DNA from: Schizophyllum amplum
Taxonomy: Eukaryota; Basidiomycota; Agaricomycetes; Agaricales; Schizophyllaceae
Direction of reading: 5' to 3'
Length of the DNA: 24,193 bases
NCBI GenBank assembly: GCA_007026445.1
Contig: VDMD01000242.1
Span: 1 to 24,193 of the forward strand
Position 1 is the stretch's first letter, and each line of letters starts with the position of its first letter. The notes beneath the pieces are model-generated. The model ran no database searches and was not told the DNA's origin. It was given only the letters and a program-made list of their open reading frames with translations. Positions 8,683 through 19,625 of this stretch are shown here, piece by piece. Both the position numbers and the translations under genes were made by a program.

Positions 8683-11600
8683 TTACCCCCGTCCGACGTA
8701 TTTCTGCTTCTCGTACTCGCGCCAGAGCGCCTTCATCGCGAGCTTCCCCGCCGCATCGAGCGCGCTCACCATCATGGCGTCCCTCGTGTGCTCATTCAAC
8801 ATCTCGCACAGCGAAAACAGCCCCGGCTGTAACGCGCGCCGCACGTCCGCGGGCATGATGCACAACGGGTCGTTCAGCGCGTCCGTGTATGCAGCGAGCA
8901 CGGGTGCCGCGTGCCGCGCGAACGCCTTTGCGAGGGATTCCGCCTTCTGCTGCTGCGCGTCCGAGCTTGTGTTAGCGTTGTGTGTACGTGGGATCGTCTT
9001 TGCGGTAAGCGTTTCGAGCAGGCGGGCGAGGGCAGACGCTTCGTCGACTCCGACAGGCTCGGTAGGGTGGACCATGCGGGTAGGGTAGCCGCGAGCGAGG
9101 CAGCCTGCCGCACGCCGAGCTGGGGGCGTGGTCGGCGTGTGGCAAGAAGAAGCTGGCGGAGGACGAGACCAAGGTGAGGCAGGGTGGCGGTGACGAGGTC
9201 GCGGCGGAGACGGATGAGGGCACCAGCAATAGTGGTGATCGCGTAAAAGACGGCCCGTGCGGTGCGTGGAGCGTGCGTTGGGGAGGGTCGGAGGTGGTTG
9301 GAGAGTAGGACCCAGATGGCTGGAAGGTCGGACTGGCGGAGGGCAGCGGGCTACGAGGAGGTTAGGTGCGAGTCTGGCCTATAGAAGCGAACCACATACC
9401 CTGTCGCTGCAATAGCTCGCAATGAACTGCAGGACCTCGACCAGTAAATCCGGCGAGCCGCTGGAGAAAGCAACATTGCTGCTGAACAGCGCGATGCACC
9501 GACTCGCGAAGGTTTGCGTGTACTTGAGAGAATCTGCAGACAACGTTGGTAAGCTTCCGATAACAAGACTGAAGACCTACTCTGAGGATATTGTTCAGCA
9601 GATTCGGGCTGCCCGCAGAATGTGGCAATGTCATAGACGAGCCGGGTTGTGCAGCCTGCAGCGCCTCAGACACAAGGTCGAGGACATAACCATAGTCGGC
9701 TGGCGCTAAAGTCTTCACAGCCACAGAGACGCGATTGTCGAGCTCTAGCAGGCATCCTGAAAGTCGTCAGTTACCAAAGCAGTATCGAGTCATTCAACGC
9801 TCACCCGCGTCCTTGCTGTGCGACGCGTAGAAAATGTAGCTTGCTAGGATGGTGTCCAGTCGCCGTGCTGGTCTGCATCGGCAGCGCATGCTAGTTCTGC
9901 TAGGAGAAGCGGACAGGGATGCGGAGGTAACAAGCCTCCATTGGTCGTCGTTCAGAGCAGCCGACAAGGCTGAGACCTTTCGAGCGAGAGGCTGACCGAA
10001 GACCAATGCTTCTTCGGCTGCGCCGACGTCAGCATAGAGAACGAGACCGCATGACCAGTATGCGTACCTAGATCCACCGCCAACCACTTGCCCAGTGAGA
10101 TGACTGAAGTCCATACAGCCAATACATGAATAGCTGCCTGGTCTGGCAAGGAGCTCATCGCCTCGGCGACAGGGCCACGTAAAATGGTTTGCATCTTGTC
10201 GACGACTGTTGTCAACGCGTGCCGTACATCCTCGTGCATACTGATCGCGGTCAGATATGAGTGAATACTGGAAGAGATTTTGTCTTACCTAGACAGGTTG
10301 AAATTGTGTTTAAGCGATTCCGCAATCCGGATGAAGGCAAGACCCAGCAAGTTACGCGCGGGCTCGGCCGGCTTTGAATTTTGTCAGAGACTGAAAGGTC
10401 TTCAAGCAACCCTTCACGTTCTCTGCAGATTTTAGCAGGGAGCTGGAAAGACTATCAGCAAAGTCGAATGAATGTCAATAAACAACGACCGACGTCAAGT
10501 AAATCTCAACAAGGTCCAGCGAGGCGTCTGCGTATTTCGCTTCATCGCATGGTATCCGTGCGGTAAGCAGTTTATGCAGGTGGTCGACGGTTAGATCGGG
10601 CTGGATGCATTATTTTTTAGACCGACCCGCTTTGAGGACATATATGCAACACAACGTACCGACTGATCGACAGAGCCGACACTGGTGAATGTCCTGCCCA
10701 GAAAGATTCGGGTGATCATGAGATGTCTGGCGCGGTTGCCTGACTTAGATTCGCTTGCGCAAATTGCCATGTCCGTCTGCACCGCTTTTGCCATCACGTC
10801 ACTTCTGAACGCCCGCGACAGGTACTCGGTGGGGAAGTAGAGCAGTTTGTGGAAGCAGCGGACGGTGTTCGAGATATCTTCAGTTTGCGCAAGCGTCCCG
10901 CTGAGATAGACAAATATGGCCGCTGGAACAATTTGTGAGTTTTCATCGCAACTATATGACACGGGGTACATACGTCGCAATTTTTGCATCTCCCAAAATT
11001 GTGCAGAACGCAAGGCCTGAAGGACGAGGCTACTGGCGGTGATGCTCGCCTCTTGCTGGGCCGTCTCGTGCATGTCGATGCGCATCAGAGTGGCCGCCAA
11101 ATGCTCCAATTGCGGCGAAGAGGCTCTGGAACTGTAACGATCCGTTATTATATTGCCATAAAAGACGCAGATGGCTTCTTACTCAACGACATGCAGCCAG
11201 CGCTCCAGCAGCATATGCAACACAGCCAGTGCACCTTGGGAGTGCGTATCGCTCGTGTCGAGATGGTGGTAGTAGCCGTCCCAAAATACCGACGACGTAG
11301 GCATGTGCGCGTCGAGGTAGCTGAGAGCTGAGTCAAAGACACGATGGACGTCGACCTCTGCGTCCAGGTAGACCGCTAGTAGAAGACTCCGGAACTGCAA
11401 TATAATAAGCGAGAATGGTTGTCTCGTATGCCAATTCACTCACAATTTCTAGGACGAGCTCCGGACGTGTCCGAGCATCATCCGCAATTCCCAACATATT
11501 CGCAGCTAGCTTGGACTTCGGCGGCTGGTACTTCGCGGGGCTCGCGACACCCATCGCGTACCCGAAGCGCAATGCAGCGACCAGGATGACCTCCGATGCC

Positions 11601-13527
11601 CACCGTCCGCCCTCGTCGCCTTTGCGAACTTCGCGCGAGCTCTTCTTGACGATCGTCTCGACGAGTGCACGTAGACCTTCTGTCTGTGTATCAAGTTCAT
11701 CCTCCTGATCTGCCGAGAGGAGTCGTGTGGGGAGAGAAGTCACGACAGCCGCCAGCAGCGCGCAAAGCAAGGACAGCCGAATAGATTTGTCGGACGGCGA
11801 CTGCGCAGGCGAAGCCGACTTGTCGACTTTGCGACGTTTGCGCGGACCGTCAGGCGAGGCAGGTTCCTTCGGGCGGTCTGCGCGATGATTTTCCCAGAGC
11901 TCCGTCAGATGTGCGGAGGCTGTCTGAAGCTGTGGGATGACCTGGCTTGGAGTGACGAAGCTCTCTATCGCTTCTGCTAAACGGCTGAAATGCGCCGTTT
12001 GGAATATAGGCGCCGAGTAGCAGGTGCGGTAAGACTCTACATCGTTGGCGTCATTCAGGTTCGCAGAAAGTATAGCGGATGATAGGGCGCCGATGTACTC
12101 GTCCAAGGTACGCGTTTTGGAGTGGTAGTCGAGGAGGATGTTGAGCAAGTCTGCTGTTGTGTCGGTGGAAGGCGTCTGCGAGTCTCTCAGCAAATCATCA
12201 CTGGCATAGTTCCAGTCATACTTACTGTAATCAGACAAGGCAGCAAACGATCCATGTAAGGGGCAAGCAAGTCGTAGTCGACTCGGCATATTGTGGACAG
12301 GACGCGCATAGCGTCGTCCGTCGTCAATTCTAGTCGATCGTCAGTAGAGGATCCGGCGCAAAGACGGTGCCAGACGTACCGCTATTGTGCTGCGTCACAG
12401 CCAATATAGCTGCTTCCACGGTCTGGCGCATAATGGGCTCCGTGGCAGGTGTAAGCAATCTCTCGCGCTCCACAACGGCAAGCAAGGCCGCTTGGGTGCG
12501 CCACTGCGAACCAAAGTCGCCATCCTTGATCGAGGCTTTGCATGCCGTGAAGAACGCCATCCCAGCAGCGCGCACTTTCTGCGTGGTTGCACTCGAGTCG
12601 GCATTCGAGCCCTGGCTGAATATAGCGTGCCGGTTGTCGGTGATGGCGCGCACGAAGGCATCGAATAGACGGGGCAGCACGGGAAAAACGCTCTTTGCGT
12701 CTTGCTTAGATAGGGCTCTGAAGAGGGGACTGTCCTCGGAGTCCGTTGCTTGCTTCAGTACGTCCACGTTGAAGAGGATGTCTATGCCAGCGGCGAAGGA
12801 GGCGCGCTTTGTGTCGTTCTGTACGTCTTCCTCTGAGGCAAACTTGAGCCAGTCCCCTATGTGACTGTCCAGGAAGGAAGTGTATATCTGATAAAGTGTG
12901 AGCAGAGAATCTCATGAAAGCCTGGGATGTACGGACTTTTTTCTTGTTGGAGGCGTGGATGAGCGAAGCAGTAAAAGTTGATGCTAATTGGATCATGATA
13001 TCGCCCATGTATTCTGACCCTTCGAGAGTACAGACGCGTAGAGTGTGCCCAAAGAGATCGAGTAGCACATCGCATGAGAGTTTGGCGGAAACGATAGGCC
13101 ACATGATCGCGAGCGTCGGCCGTAAGACAGCCAGCATCTCTTGACGCGTCTTGGCGTCACACTCCGCCAGGCTCTTGAGGGTAGACAATAGCACAGTGGC
13201 AACATGCGCGCGACCCAGCACGGCCGCGAGGGACAACTTGGGAGTCCCGGCGCAAACGTCGTGGAACAGTTTCCATGCCTCCACATCCAGTATGATCCTA
13301 ACCTGTGAGCATAAGGTCATCTCAAAGGATCCCCCTAACTCACCCCTGCTGATTCCTCTCCTTCTGGAAGCGCCCGAGCAGCCAGTCCACGATGAGTTCC
13401 CCCTTGTTGGGGACATGGAATGCGTGATCGTCCCAGCCCTGCCTGGCAATTTGCACTTTCGTGCCCTGTCCTCCCTTTGTGTCATCGGCGCCTTTAGGGC
13501 CCGCACAAAATCCTGCGCGGTCTTCAT
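8683..13527 (-). CDS. URB2: URB2/NPA2, nucleolar 27S pre-rRNA processing factor
   Basis: Fifteen exons on the minus strand: 13344-13527, 12937-13297, 12380-12887, 12226-12329, 11444-12175, 11183-11394, 10974-11131, 10660-10922, 10490-10600, 10289-10442, 10068-10240, 9805-10017, 9581-9756, 9400-9533 and 8683-9350. The product is about 1,384 aa. Recognition rests on both ends: an N-terminal MKTAQDFVRALK then WDDHAFHVPNKGELIVDWLL, and a C-terminal block with LQPGLFSLCEMLNEHTRDAM, ALDAAGKLAMKALWREYE and KQKYVGRG, the Urb2/Npa2 C-terminal domain. The middle is helical and poorly conserved, with a basic PRKRRKVDK patch near 11835 that could be a nuclear signal. Urb2 works with Npa1/Urb1 in early 60S particles. 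Four missing bases are inferred, near 13494, 10375, 9530 and 9072; with them the total length is an exact multiple of three. The donor of intron 9 (GTCGTT) is weak. Exon 12 may hide two compensating shifts. Confidence 0.87.
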
Positions 13528-13713
13528 GGTCTTGCCGGAAAGTACGCGCTTCCCTCTCGCGCGTCGAGAACAAAGGATTTTTGTGATCCAAGCGGTGAAC
13601 TGCCGGTCCGATGATCCGGGCGCGTCGATCAAGATCCCCTCTCGCATTACGAATCAAAGCGCTGCTCTTGCAGCCATCGGGCACGGGCCCAGCGCACCTT
13701 CTCTTATCCCACC
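13528..13713. promoter_or_regulatory. Bidirectional promoter region, URB2 / ITT1
   Basis: 186 bp between the divergent start codons of URB2 and the RBR ligase gene. The URB2 frame stays open upstream of the chosen Met, so an earlier start is formally possible, but homology of the N-terminus begins at AQDFVRAL. No distinct motif is seen. Confidence 0.45.
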
Positions 13714-15353
13714 ATGTCGCAGGCGGAGGTCGTGGAGTGCATAGCACAGCAGAGGGAGGAGTGGGAGGTCTTGGAGGTGCGTCTTCTGTATTCGAGGAGG
13801 CGCTTACTGATATACGTTGCAGTCGATCTATCCGGAATGCACTACTACGGATTTCGCGGCGGGGGCGACGCTGAAACTGGAGATACCGGTTGAGCTCGCG
13901 CAGGCTCGTGTTGTGTCTATTGCGGCGCCTCCCGAGGTTACGGCTGGCGCCAGTGCGCAGATTCAGGGTTTCGCGACATCGCTCTCGATGCTTCCGCCCG
14001 TCCTCCTGCATCTCATCCTCCCCGTGGACTACCCATCATCAAGACCCCCTGAAATCATCTTTCTTCATTCGACGCACTCCTGGTTTCCCAACATGAAGGC
14101 GTTGCACGAAGCACTCATGAGCATGTGGCAGCCCGACGAGGGTGTACTCTACACCTGGGTAGAACACATCAGGAGCGGTCAGTTTCTCGACTCTGCATCC
14201 CCTGCTGCACCAAATGACGACGACATCGAGTAGGTACCCCATCCCCTTGCCTCCCTCTGGACCCATGCTGACCGCCATATGTCCAGACTCACCCACCATG
14301 CACCACCTGCCCTCCTCGCTCGGCTCCAGGCGTACCAGTCCGCCGCGCAGACGTCGCAGTTCTCCGTTAACTCGTATCCGTGCGCGGTCTGCCTTACGTC
14401 GCTCAAGGGCGCCAAGTGCCTCCGGCTCGATTGCGAGCACATATTCTGCCGGGCGTGCCTGGAGGACTTTTGGAAGCTCTGCATCGCGGAGGGCGACGTG
14501 GGGCGCGTCGGGTGCCCAGATCCGGCGTGCGTGAAGGACAACAGGGAAGCCGCGGAAGAGGAAGTGGCGCGTGTGGTCACACAGGAAGAGCTGGCGAGGT
14601 GGCGGTGGCTCAGGGAGAAGAGGGATCTGGAGAAGGGTGAGTGAGGGTCAGTGAAGCGTGTGTGCGGGGTTGCTGACGAGGATTGTGCAGACCCGACTAT
14701 CATTCACTGTCCCATCGCTACCTGCCAGTATCCGATATGCAAGCCGAAGGACGCGGACCCGACGTCTGGCTGGGATCGCTTTCGCAGCTGCCCGTCGTGC
14801 TCGTTCTGCTTCTGCGCGTTCTGTGCGCACCGAGTTTTATCTCCCGTCTTTCGCATCGTCTGACTTCTGGCAGGCAAGCGTACATGGCACGGACCCATTA
14901 CTCATTGTCCGATCTCTGTGTCGGAGAAGATTGTACGTGAATACTTGGACCTGCCGGAGGGCTCGAGTGGGCGGGGCGCCTTGGAGCGCCGCTACGGCAA
15001 GGGCACGATCCTGAAGCTGGTATCGACGTGGGAGAACGAGCTGGCGAACCAGAAGTGGATCGAGTCGTCCACGATGGCTTGCCCTGGGTGCCGGGTGCAC
15101 GTGGAGAAGTCGCTGGGGTGCAACCATGTGAGTAGCTGGAACGTCTTTGGTAGACCTTGCTAACTCTTCGCAGATGACTTGTTCAAAGTGCCAGCAGCAT
15201 TTTTGCTACCGGTGTGGCTTCCGGCTGCGGCCAGAGAACCCGTACGAGCATTTTTCGGCCAACCCGATGTCTAAATGCTTTGGGAAGCTGTTTGATTTCA
15301 AGGCGGAGGATCTGGAATGGGAGCCGGTGGAGGGGTTTGCTGCATTAATATAG
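13714..15353 (+). CDS. ITT1: RWD-RBR E3 ubiquitin ligase (RNF14/ITT1 type)
   Basis: Six exons: 13714-13776, 13823-14229, 14287-14636, 14691-14822, 14874-15127 and 15174-15353. They give an intact 461-aa protein with no frameshift. An N-terminal RWD domain (about 5-150) starts ECIAQQREEWEVLESIYPEC and includes LILPVDYPSSRPPEI. RING1 begins near 189 (CAVCLTSLKGAKCLRLDCEH then IFCRAC). A central IBR follows with repeated C-x2-C pairs (HCPIATCQYPICKPK, SCPSCSFCFCAFC, HCPISV). RING2 is CPGCRVHVEKSLGCNH plus MTCSKCQQHFCYRCG; the cysteine in GCNH (about Cys400) matches the RBR catalytic position that accepts ubiquitin as a thioester. The tail NPYEHFSANPMSKCFGKLFD is the RNF14-specific ending. Mammalian RNF14 acts on stalled ribosomes and as a receptor co-regulator; yeast Itt1 modulates translation termination. 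The fungal role is inferred. The splice site at 14823 falls inside an IBR cysteine codon. Confidence 0.9.
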
Positions 15354-15426
15354 GACATAGACAACGGAATGAAGGTCATAATATTCGGGGTGCGTCTGTG
15401 CGCAGCGGGTGTCATATATTTGCGAG

Positions 15427-15694
15427 TCAGACCGGGCGGTTGAACTTGGGGATTTGGTAATGCGGGATCTGCCGCGTGACGCGCCTTGTTTCTTCACGGC
15501 GACAGGCTCCAGTCGATCTTCTCTTCAAGTTCCAGTTCAGTCGCGGAGTTGGGTCTCCCATTAATTATTCTGCGCGCGCTCTCTTCGTCCCTTTTGTTTG
15601 TTCGCGCCGCGGCTTTTTTACTCGACGTTGAGGACGACGAGGACGACGGCGACGGTTGATACCAATTTTGTGTCAATACCCTCCTATCCCGCAT
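15427..15694 (-). CDS. Candidate small unrecognised protein between ITT1 and the KH gene
   Basis: An open frame runs on the minus strand from an ATG at 15694 and hits a stop at 15494 after KIDWSLSP. If one extra base near 15499 is skipped, the frame continues as REETRRV, TRQIPHYQIP, KFNRPV and stops at 15427, giving 88 aa. Support: the total length is a multiple of three after one correction, the extension ends in an ordered-looking proline/aromatic tail, and the rest of the window is full of the same kind of shift. It would also turn the only tandem gene pair here into the alternating arrangement seen everywhere else. The N-terminal third is a serine run (SPSSSSSSTSS) followed by a Lys/Arg-rich stretch. 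I recognise no family. The alternative is that this is simply the 3' UTR of ITT1 and the 5' leader of the KH gene. Confidence 0.4.
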
Positions 15695-15770
15695 ACCCGC
15701 CAGCGAACGAGCGAGGGCGCCACCGCCACCGCCACCCGCCAGTGCCCGTGTTGTACACTACTTGCCCGCC

Positions 15771-18700
15771 ATGGACGTCTACACGACTGCCTTCACCTAC
15801 CCGCGCCGCGCCCGCATCCACTCCCCCACAGACAATGACCGCGCCCACCCCGCCGCCGCCGCCGCCGCCGCCCACAACGGCATCGCAGACGTCGCAGCCA
15901 CAGACTCCGCAGCCATCGAGAAGCTCGCGATGATGGCCATGTCCCTCCACGGCTGCCATGTCGCCTACATGCTCGCCGACCACGGGAGAGGCTGGAACTT
16001 TCTTGTCACCGGCGCATACCAGCAGGTCATGATCACCCGCGGCATGATCCTCAAAGACTGTCCCATCCAGGTGTGCAGTCCCCTGTCTTCTCCGCCGCCC
16101 CGTCGCTAACCACCCGCACAGCATCGCGCAACCATCAAGGTCGCGCGCTCAGAGATCCTCGACTCGCCCGCCAACAAACCCCAGCTCAAGGCCGATGTCC
16201 GCATGCGCCTCGACGAGATCGCGTCCCAGACCATGGCCCACATCGCCGTCGTCAACAGCCCTGGCAACAATCGCACGCCCCCCGACGGCATCTCCTCCAG
16301 CGCGGGCTGGTCCGGTCTCGAGACCGAGCGCGTCTGCGAGCTCGTCATCACCGGCCAGGGCGATTCCGTGGATCTCGCGCGCGTCAGGTTGCTCGTCATG
16401 CTCGATGAGCTCGTGCGTCCTCCGCGCCCGTCTCCCTCCTGTCACACTAACTCGCCCACAGAGCGGGCTCCACGCCGAGCCCTGCGAGATCGACTACAAC
16501 ATGCATCCCATTATCGCGGGCCGCAAGCGCAGCGTGTACAGACTATACAAGAAGAAACAGCTACCAACATCTACCTCCCGTCCCCGCTCCAGGGTCTCGT
16601 TGGTCCGGACCTCCTCAACCCTGCGAGCCCCTCCAGCGCGCTGAGGAATAACAACGTGATCTGGATCACGGGCGAGTTCTTTGGCGTACAGAGAGCGCGG
16701 GACATGCTCCTCCAAGTCGCAGCCACCAAGGCACGCGTCCTTACCGAGTGCTCACCACCCACGCTAACCGAGTTACAGTCTATCATCTCCCGAGATACCG
16801 CCATCCTACCACGAAATTGGACTGGATGGTGACCGACCGAGCGGAAGACTTGAAGGCGATCATGAGCGACAATGGCACCTTCATTCAGTTCCCGCCTGGG
16901 TAGCTCGACCAGTCTGATCACCGTCTACGGTGATCACAGGGTCAGCGTGCAGCGCACCATTCGTTCTATCATGCAGCTGGTAAGTCTGACGTCTTCATGC
17001 ACTTGTGTACGGATGCTCATACTGTACCAGGCTTGCCAGTATTACGTTGGATCGTTCTGGCTGCTGCCAGTGCAGTTCAACGCATTGCTCCCTCCTCCGA
17101 CCTTGAACGCATCTCAAGTCTCGTCCCTCCTAAGCAGATCTCAATGGCGACCGGCGCCGAGGTTGTCTTCAAGGGCATGTGCTTGAGATTCACGGGCTCG
17201 AATATGAAGTTCGGCAAGGTATTTCTATGGTCATGGAGCTGGAGCTCGTCAAGGTAAGCCTCATCGCATGCATTCTTCATGACCTTGCTGAATGTGCAGC
17301 AGGCTTTCCACCACGAGATACGTTTCCAGATCGAGCTTGCCAATGAGCACCGCGAGTTCATCAGCGGCAAAAAGAACGGCAAATCAATAAGATCATGCAG
17401 TCGACGAACGTCAAGATCAAATTCGAAACGTTTAACGACCACAACTTCCTCATCGACATTGCCGGCCCGGACAGCTCGATCATCAAGGGACTGACGCTGC
17501 TGCAGGAGGAGCTGCCTGCTGAGATCTCGTTCCACGTTCCCGAGGGCTACCACAAGCGCATCATCGGCGTGGGCGGGCGGAGTATCCAGCGATCATGAAG
17601 AAGTACGGCGTCTATGTCAAGTTCTCGAATGCTGAGGAGTTCGCCGCGCTCGGGGGGTACAACGACAACGAGGACAAGTAGTCGCGCGCACGCCCGGCGA
17701 AGAATGCGAACAATCTGGAGCACCTGAAGCAGTCTGTTATGGAGTTGGTGAACCCGAAGGTATGTGCGCGCCCCATTCTCCATTATTCACAGCCGATGTT
17801 CAAATTTTTGCAGGACAAGGACTACGTAAACGAGACGGTGTCTGTCCCAAGACGCTACCACCGCACTCTGCTCGGCGAGAAAAGCATCTTCATGCACGAC
17901 ATTGAAGCGAAGACGAACTCTCAGTTCCGTTTCCCGGACAAGGAGACGCGTCCGATGTCATCACTATCTTCGGGCCCGAGAGCCAGGTTCAGATCGCAAG
18001 TGCTATGCTCTTTGTAAGTTTCCCTTCTTCGTCCTGCTGTACATCTTTGTCTCACGCACGTTGTCCAGGACCACGTTCCTTTCGAAGCCGATATGGCTGT
18101 ACCGCCGAGCCCGGACCTCTACAGAGTCGTCCAGTCCCCGAATTCGCCAACCTCGTCGAGCGCGTCAAGCGCGACTTCCAGGTCTCTATCACGCCAAGCG
18201 TCAAGCCATGGACGAGCGGCGTGCTGGAATCGTCAGGTGACAACACGTTCAAGTTCCGCTGCCAACGCAGTAACAGCGACTTCCTTGCCGCCGCGCGCGA
18301 AATGCTCGAGCAGTTCCTGCTCAATCACAACGTGCACGTCTATCCGTCCGCAACGGCGCATACGCACAAGCGCGGGACTCGTTTGCAGAGGCGTTCCCGC
18401 ACTTCGACAGCAAACTGCTCTCGGCGCACAGGACTCGGCATACCGGTAAGTCGTTCGTCGCCATTCATGCGTGGGGCTCTCTTGATACAATTGCAGTCGC
18501 AGAATCGGCCGACCTCGGAAGGCCGTCAGAGCTGCAGGCGCAAGACAGGCGGTTACGGATGGCGAGCTCGTCGCCAGATGTGAAGGCACAATTTAAGGGC
18601 ATGGGCACGCAACGCACGTTTCCTCGGCTCGCACCACTACAGCACGCCGTCGTACATATACAGCATGGAGGGCGATGAGTCTGTGGACTACGGGATCCCG

Positions 18701-19193
18701 GCCGAATACAGCGTGCGCAACTCGCTAGACTACTGGACGCCGTTGCCTCCCATCGTACGTTCGGCTTCTTGTGATTCACGCAGCTTATATCTGGCTTCAG
18801 GTCCCTGGGATGGCGCCCCCGCGCACGCGTCATGTCGAGGACCCCGCGAAGCGTGGATCGGACTCGCTCCTGGACGCGAAAATCAAGGACCAGATAAACA
18901 TGCAGCCACGCAGCACCCCGCAAAACCGCGCGCAGTCGCTCGACCTGAGTATCTCGCTCTCGCGTATCACCGAGTCCGCAAATGCCCAGCAGCTCGACTC
19001 GCCGACGCACTCTGTGAACGGCGGCGACGAGTCGGATCCGGCCTCCGCGACGGCGCCCTCGTTCCCCAGCGTGTATGGCCCGCCGGGGTCCGCGACGCGC
19101 TCGGCGGTCATCGGCCACCCGAACGAGCGCTCCGACTTCGACGAAGACACCGCGGACGAGGTCGCGCGCGTCATCTCGAACCTGGGACTATGA
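15771..19193 (+). CDS. Multi-KH-domain RNA-binding protein (BicC-like)
   Basis: Ten exons: 15771-16070, 16122-16412, 16462-16730, 16779-16979, 17031-17253, 17303-17759, 17814-18013, 18069-18445, 18497-18754 and 18801-19193. The product is about 991 aa. KH hallmarks are clear after frame repair: GRKRS plus TIQEETATNIYLPSP (about 217-245); REFISGKKNGKINKIMQS (about 446-463, the BicC-type GKKNGK loop); HKRIIGVGGRSIQRIMKKYG (about 513-532, GxxG loop); and YHRTLLGEKS with IEAKTNS (about 597-620). The C-terminal 250 residues are Ser/Pro-rich and disordered. KH repeats bind single-stranded RNA, so an mRNA-regulatory role is likely; the target is unknown. Thirteen single-base shifts are needed, near 16537, 16815, 16895, 17132, 17226, 17383, 17591, 17677, 17694, 17950, 18138, 18375 and 18615. 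Each returns to conserved sequence at once. Intron 3 appears to use a GC donor (16731). Despite the damage, no premature stop by substitution is seen. Confidence 0.85.
15852..15872 (+). repeat. (GCC)7 trinucleotide repeat coding polyalanine
   Basis: Seven perfect GCC units in frame near the N-terminus of the KH protein encode seven consecutive alanines between HP and HN. Such runs are prone to length change by replication slippage. It lies outside any KH motif. Confidence 0.9.
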
Positions 19194-19625
19194 GGGAGCT
19201 ACCAGCCTTCCTCTCTTCTCTGCCCGCGCGGGCACGCGGGCCCCTTTGCGGTAGGGTTTTTTCCTCTCTCCTGCCCGTTCGAAGAAAGATCTCTTTTGGC
19301 ATATTCGACTTTCAGACGATGATGGACATAGACAAACAAACTGTTTTTTCCGTCGCACCCTCCTGTACCACCACAGACTCGCTCCACTCCAGTCCCTATA
19401 AAACTGTTGCTTTGCATCTATCCTTTCTGCCAGCCCGTCTGCGGGCCCACCAAGCCTGTCCTGTCCTCTACCCCCCTCTCGCGATCTGTCTGATATGTGG
19501 CACACATGTACCAATACGCTTCTTCCTACGATAGTGGGCTGGTATTTCTTATGCATCACTAGTAATAGACAAAATTATTCTGCTACATGACATTGAAAAC
19601 TGTCCAGATGCGTGGGTGGGTTAGG
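19194..19625. other. Convergent intergenic region, KH gene / VMA5
   Basis: 432 bp between two stop codons. It contains a GC-rich hairpin just after the KH stop, then a pyrimidine-rich plus-strand stretch with CTATAAAAC near 19397 and several CT runs (19425-19490). No open frame with splice structure or a recognisable product is present; it most likely holds two 3' UTRs. Confidence 0.5.
19222..19241 (+). repeat. GC-rich inverted repeat (hairpin) in the KH-gene 3' UTR
   Basis: GCCCGCG at 19222-19228 pairs perfectly with CGCGGGC at 19235-19241 around a 6-nt loop, starting 28 nt after the stop codon. A stable stem at this place could act in mRNA stability or 3'-end formation; that is inference. 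Confidence 0.6.

Noticed and set aside
13340..14011. Minus-strand frame of 223 codons spanning the URB2/ITT1 promoter and ITT1 exon 2
   Set aside because: Only its last part (URB2 exon 1) is real; the rest is antisense to the RWD domain of ITT1. It arises from the base missing near 13494.
15684..16124. Minus-strand Gly/Val-rich frame opposite the KH gene start
   Set aside because: Antisense of the alanine-rich first exon of the KH protein; the glycine run is the complement of the GCC repeat.
2912..19193. Interpretation of the broken genes as pseudogenes or programmed frameshifts
   Set aside because: Shifts occur in many unrelated essential-type genes, without conserved slippery sites or substitution stops; sequencing error explains them more simply.
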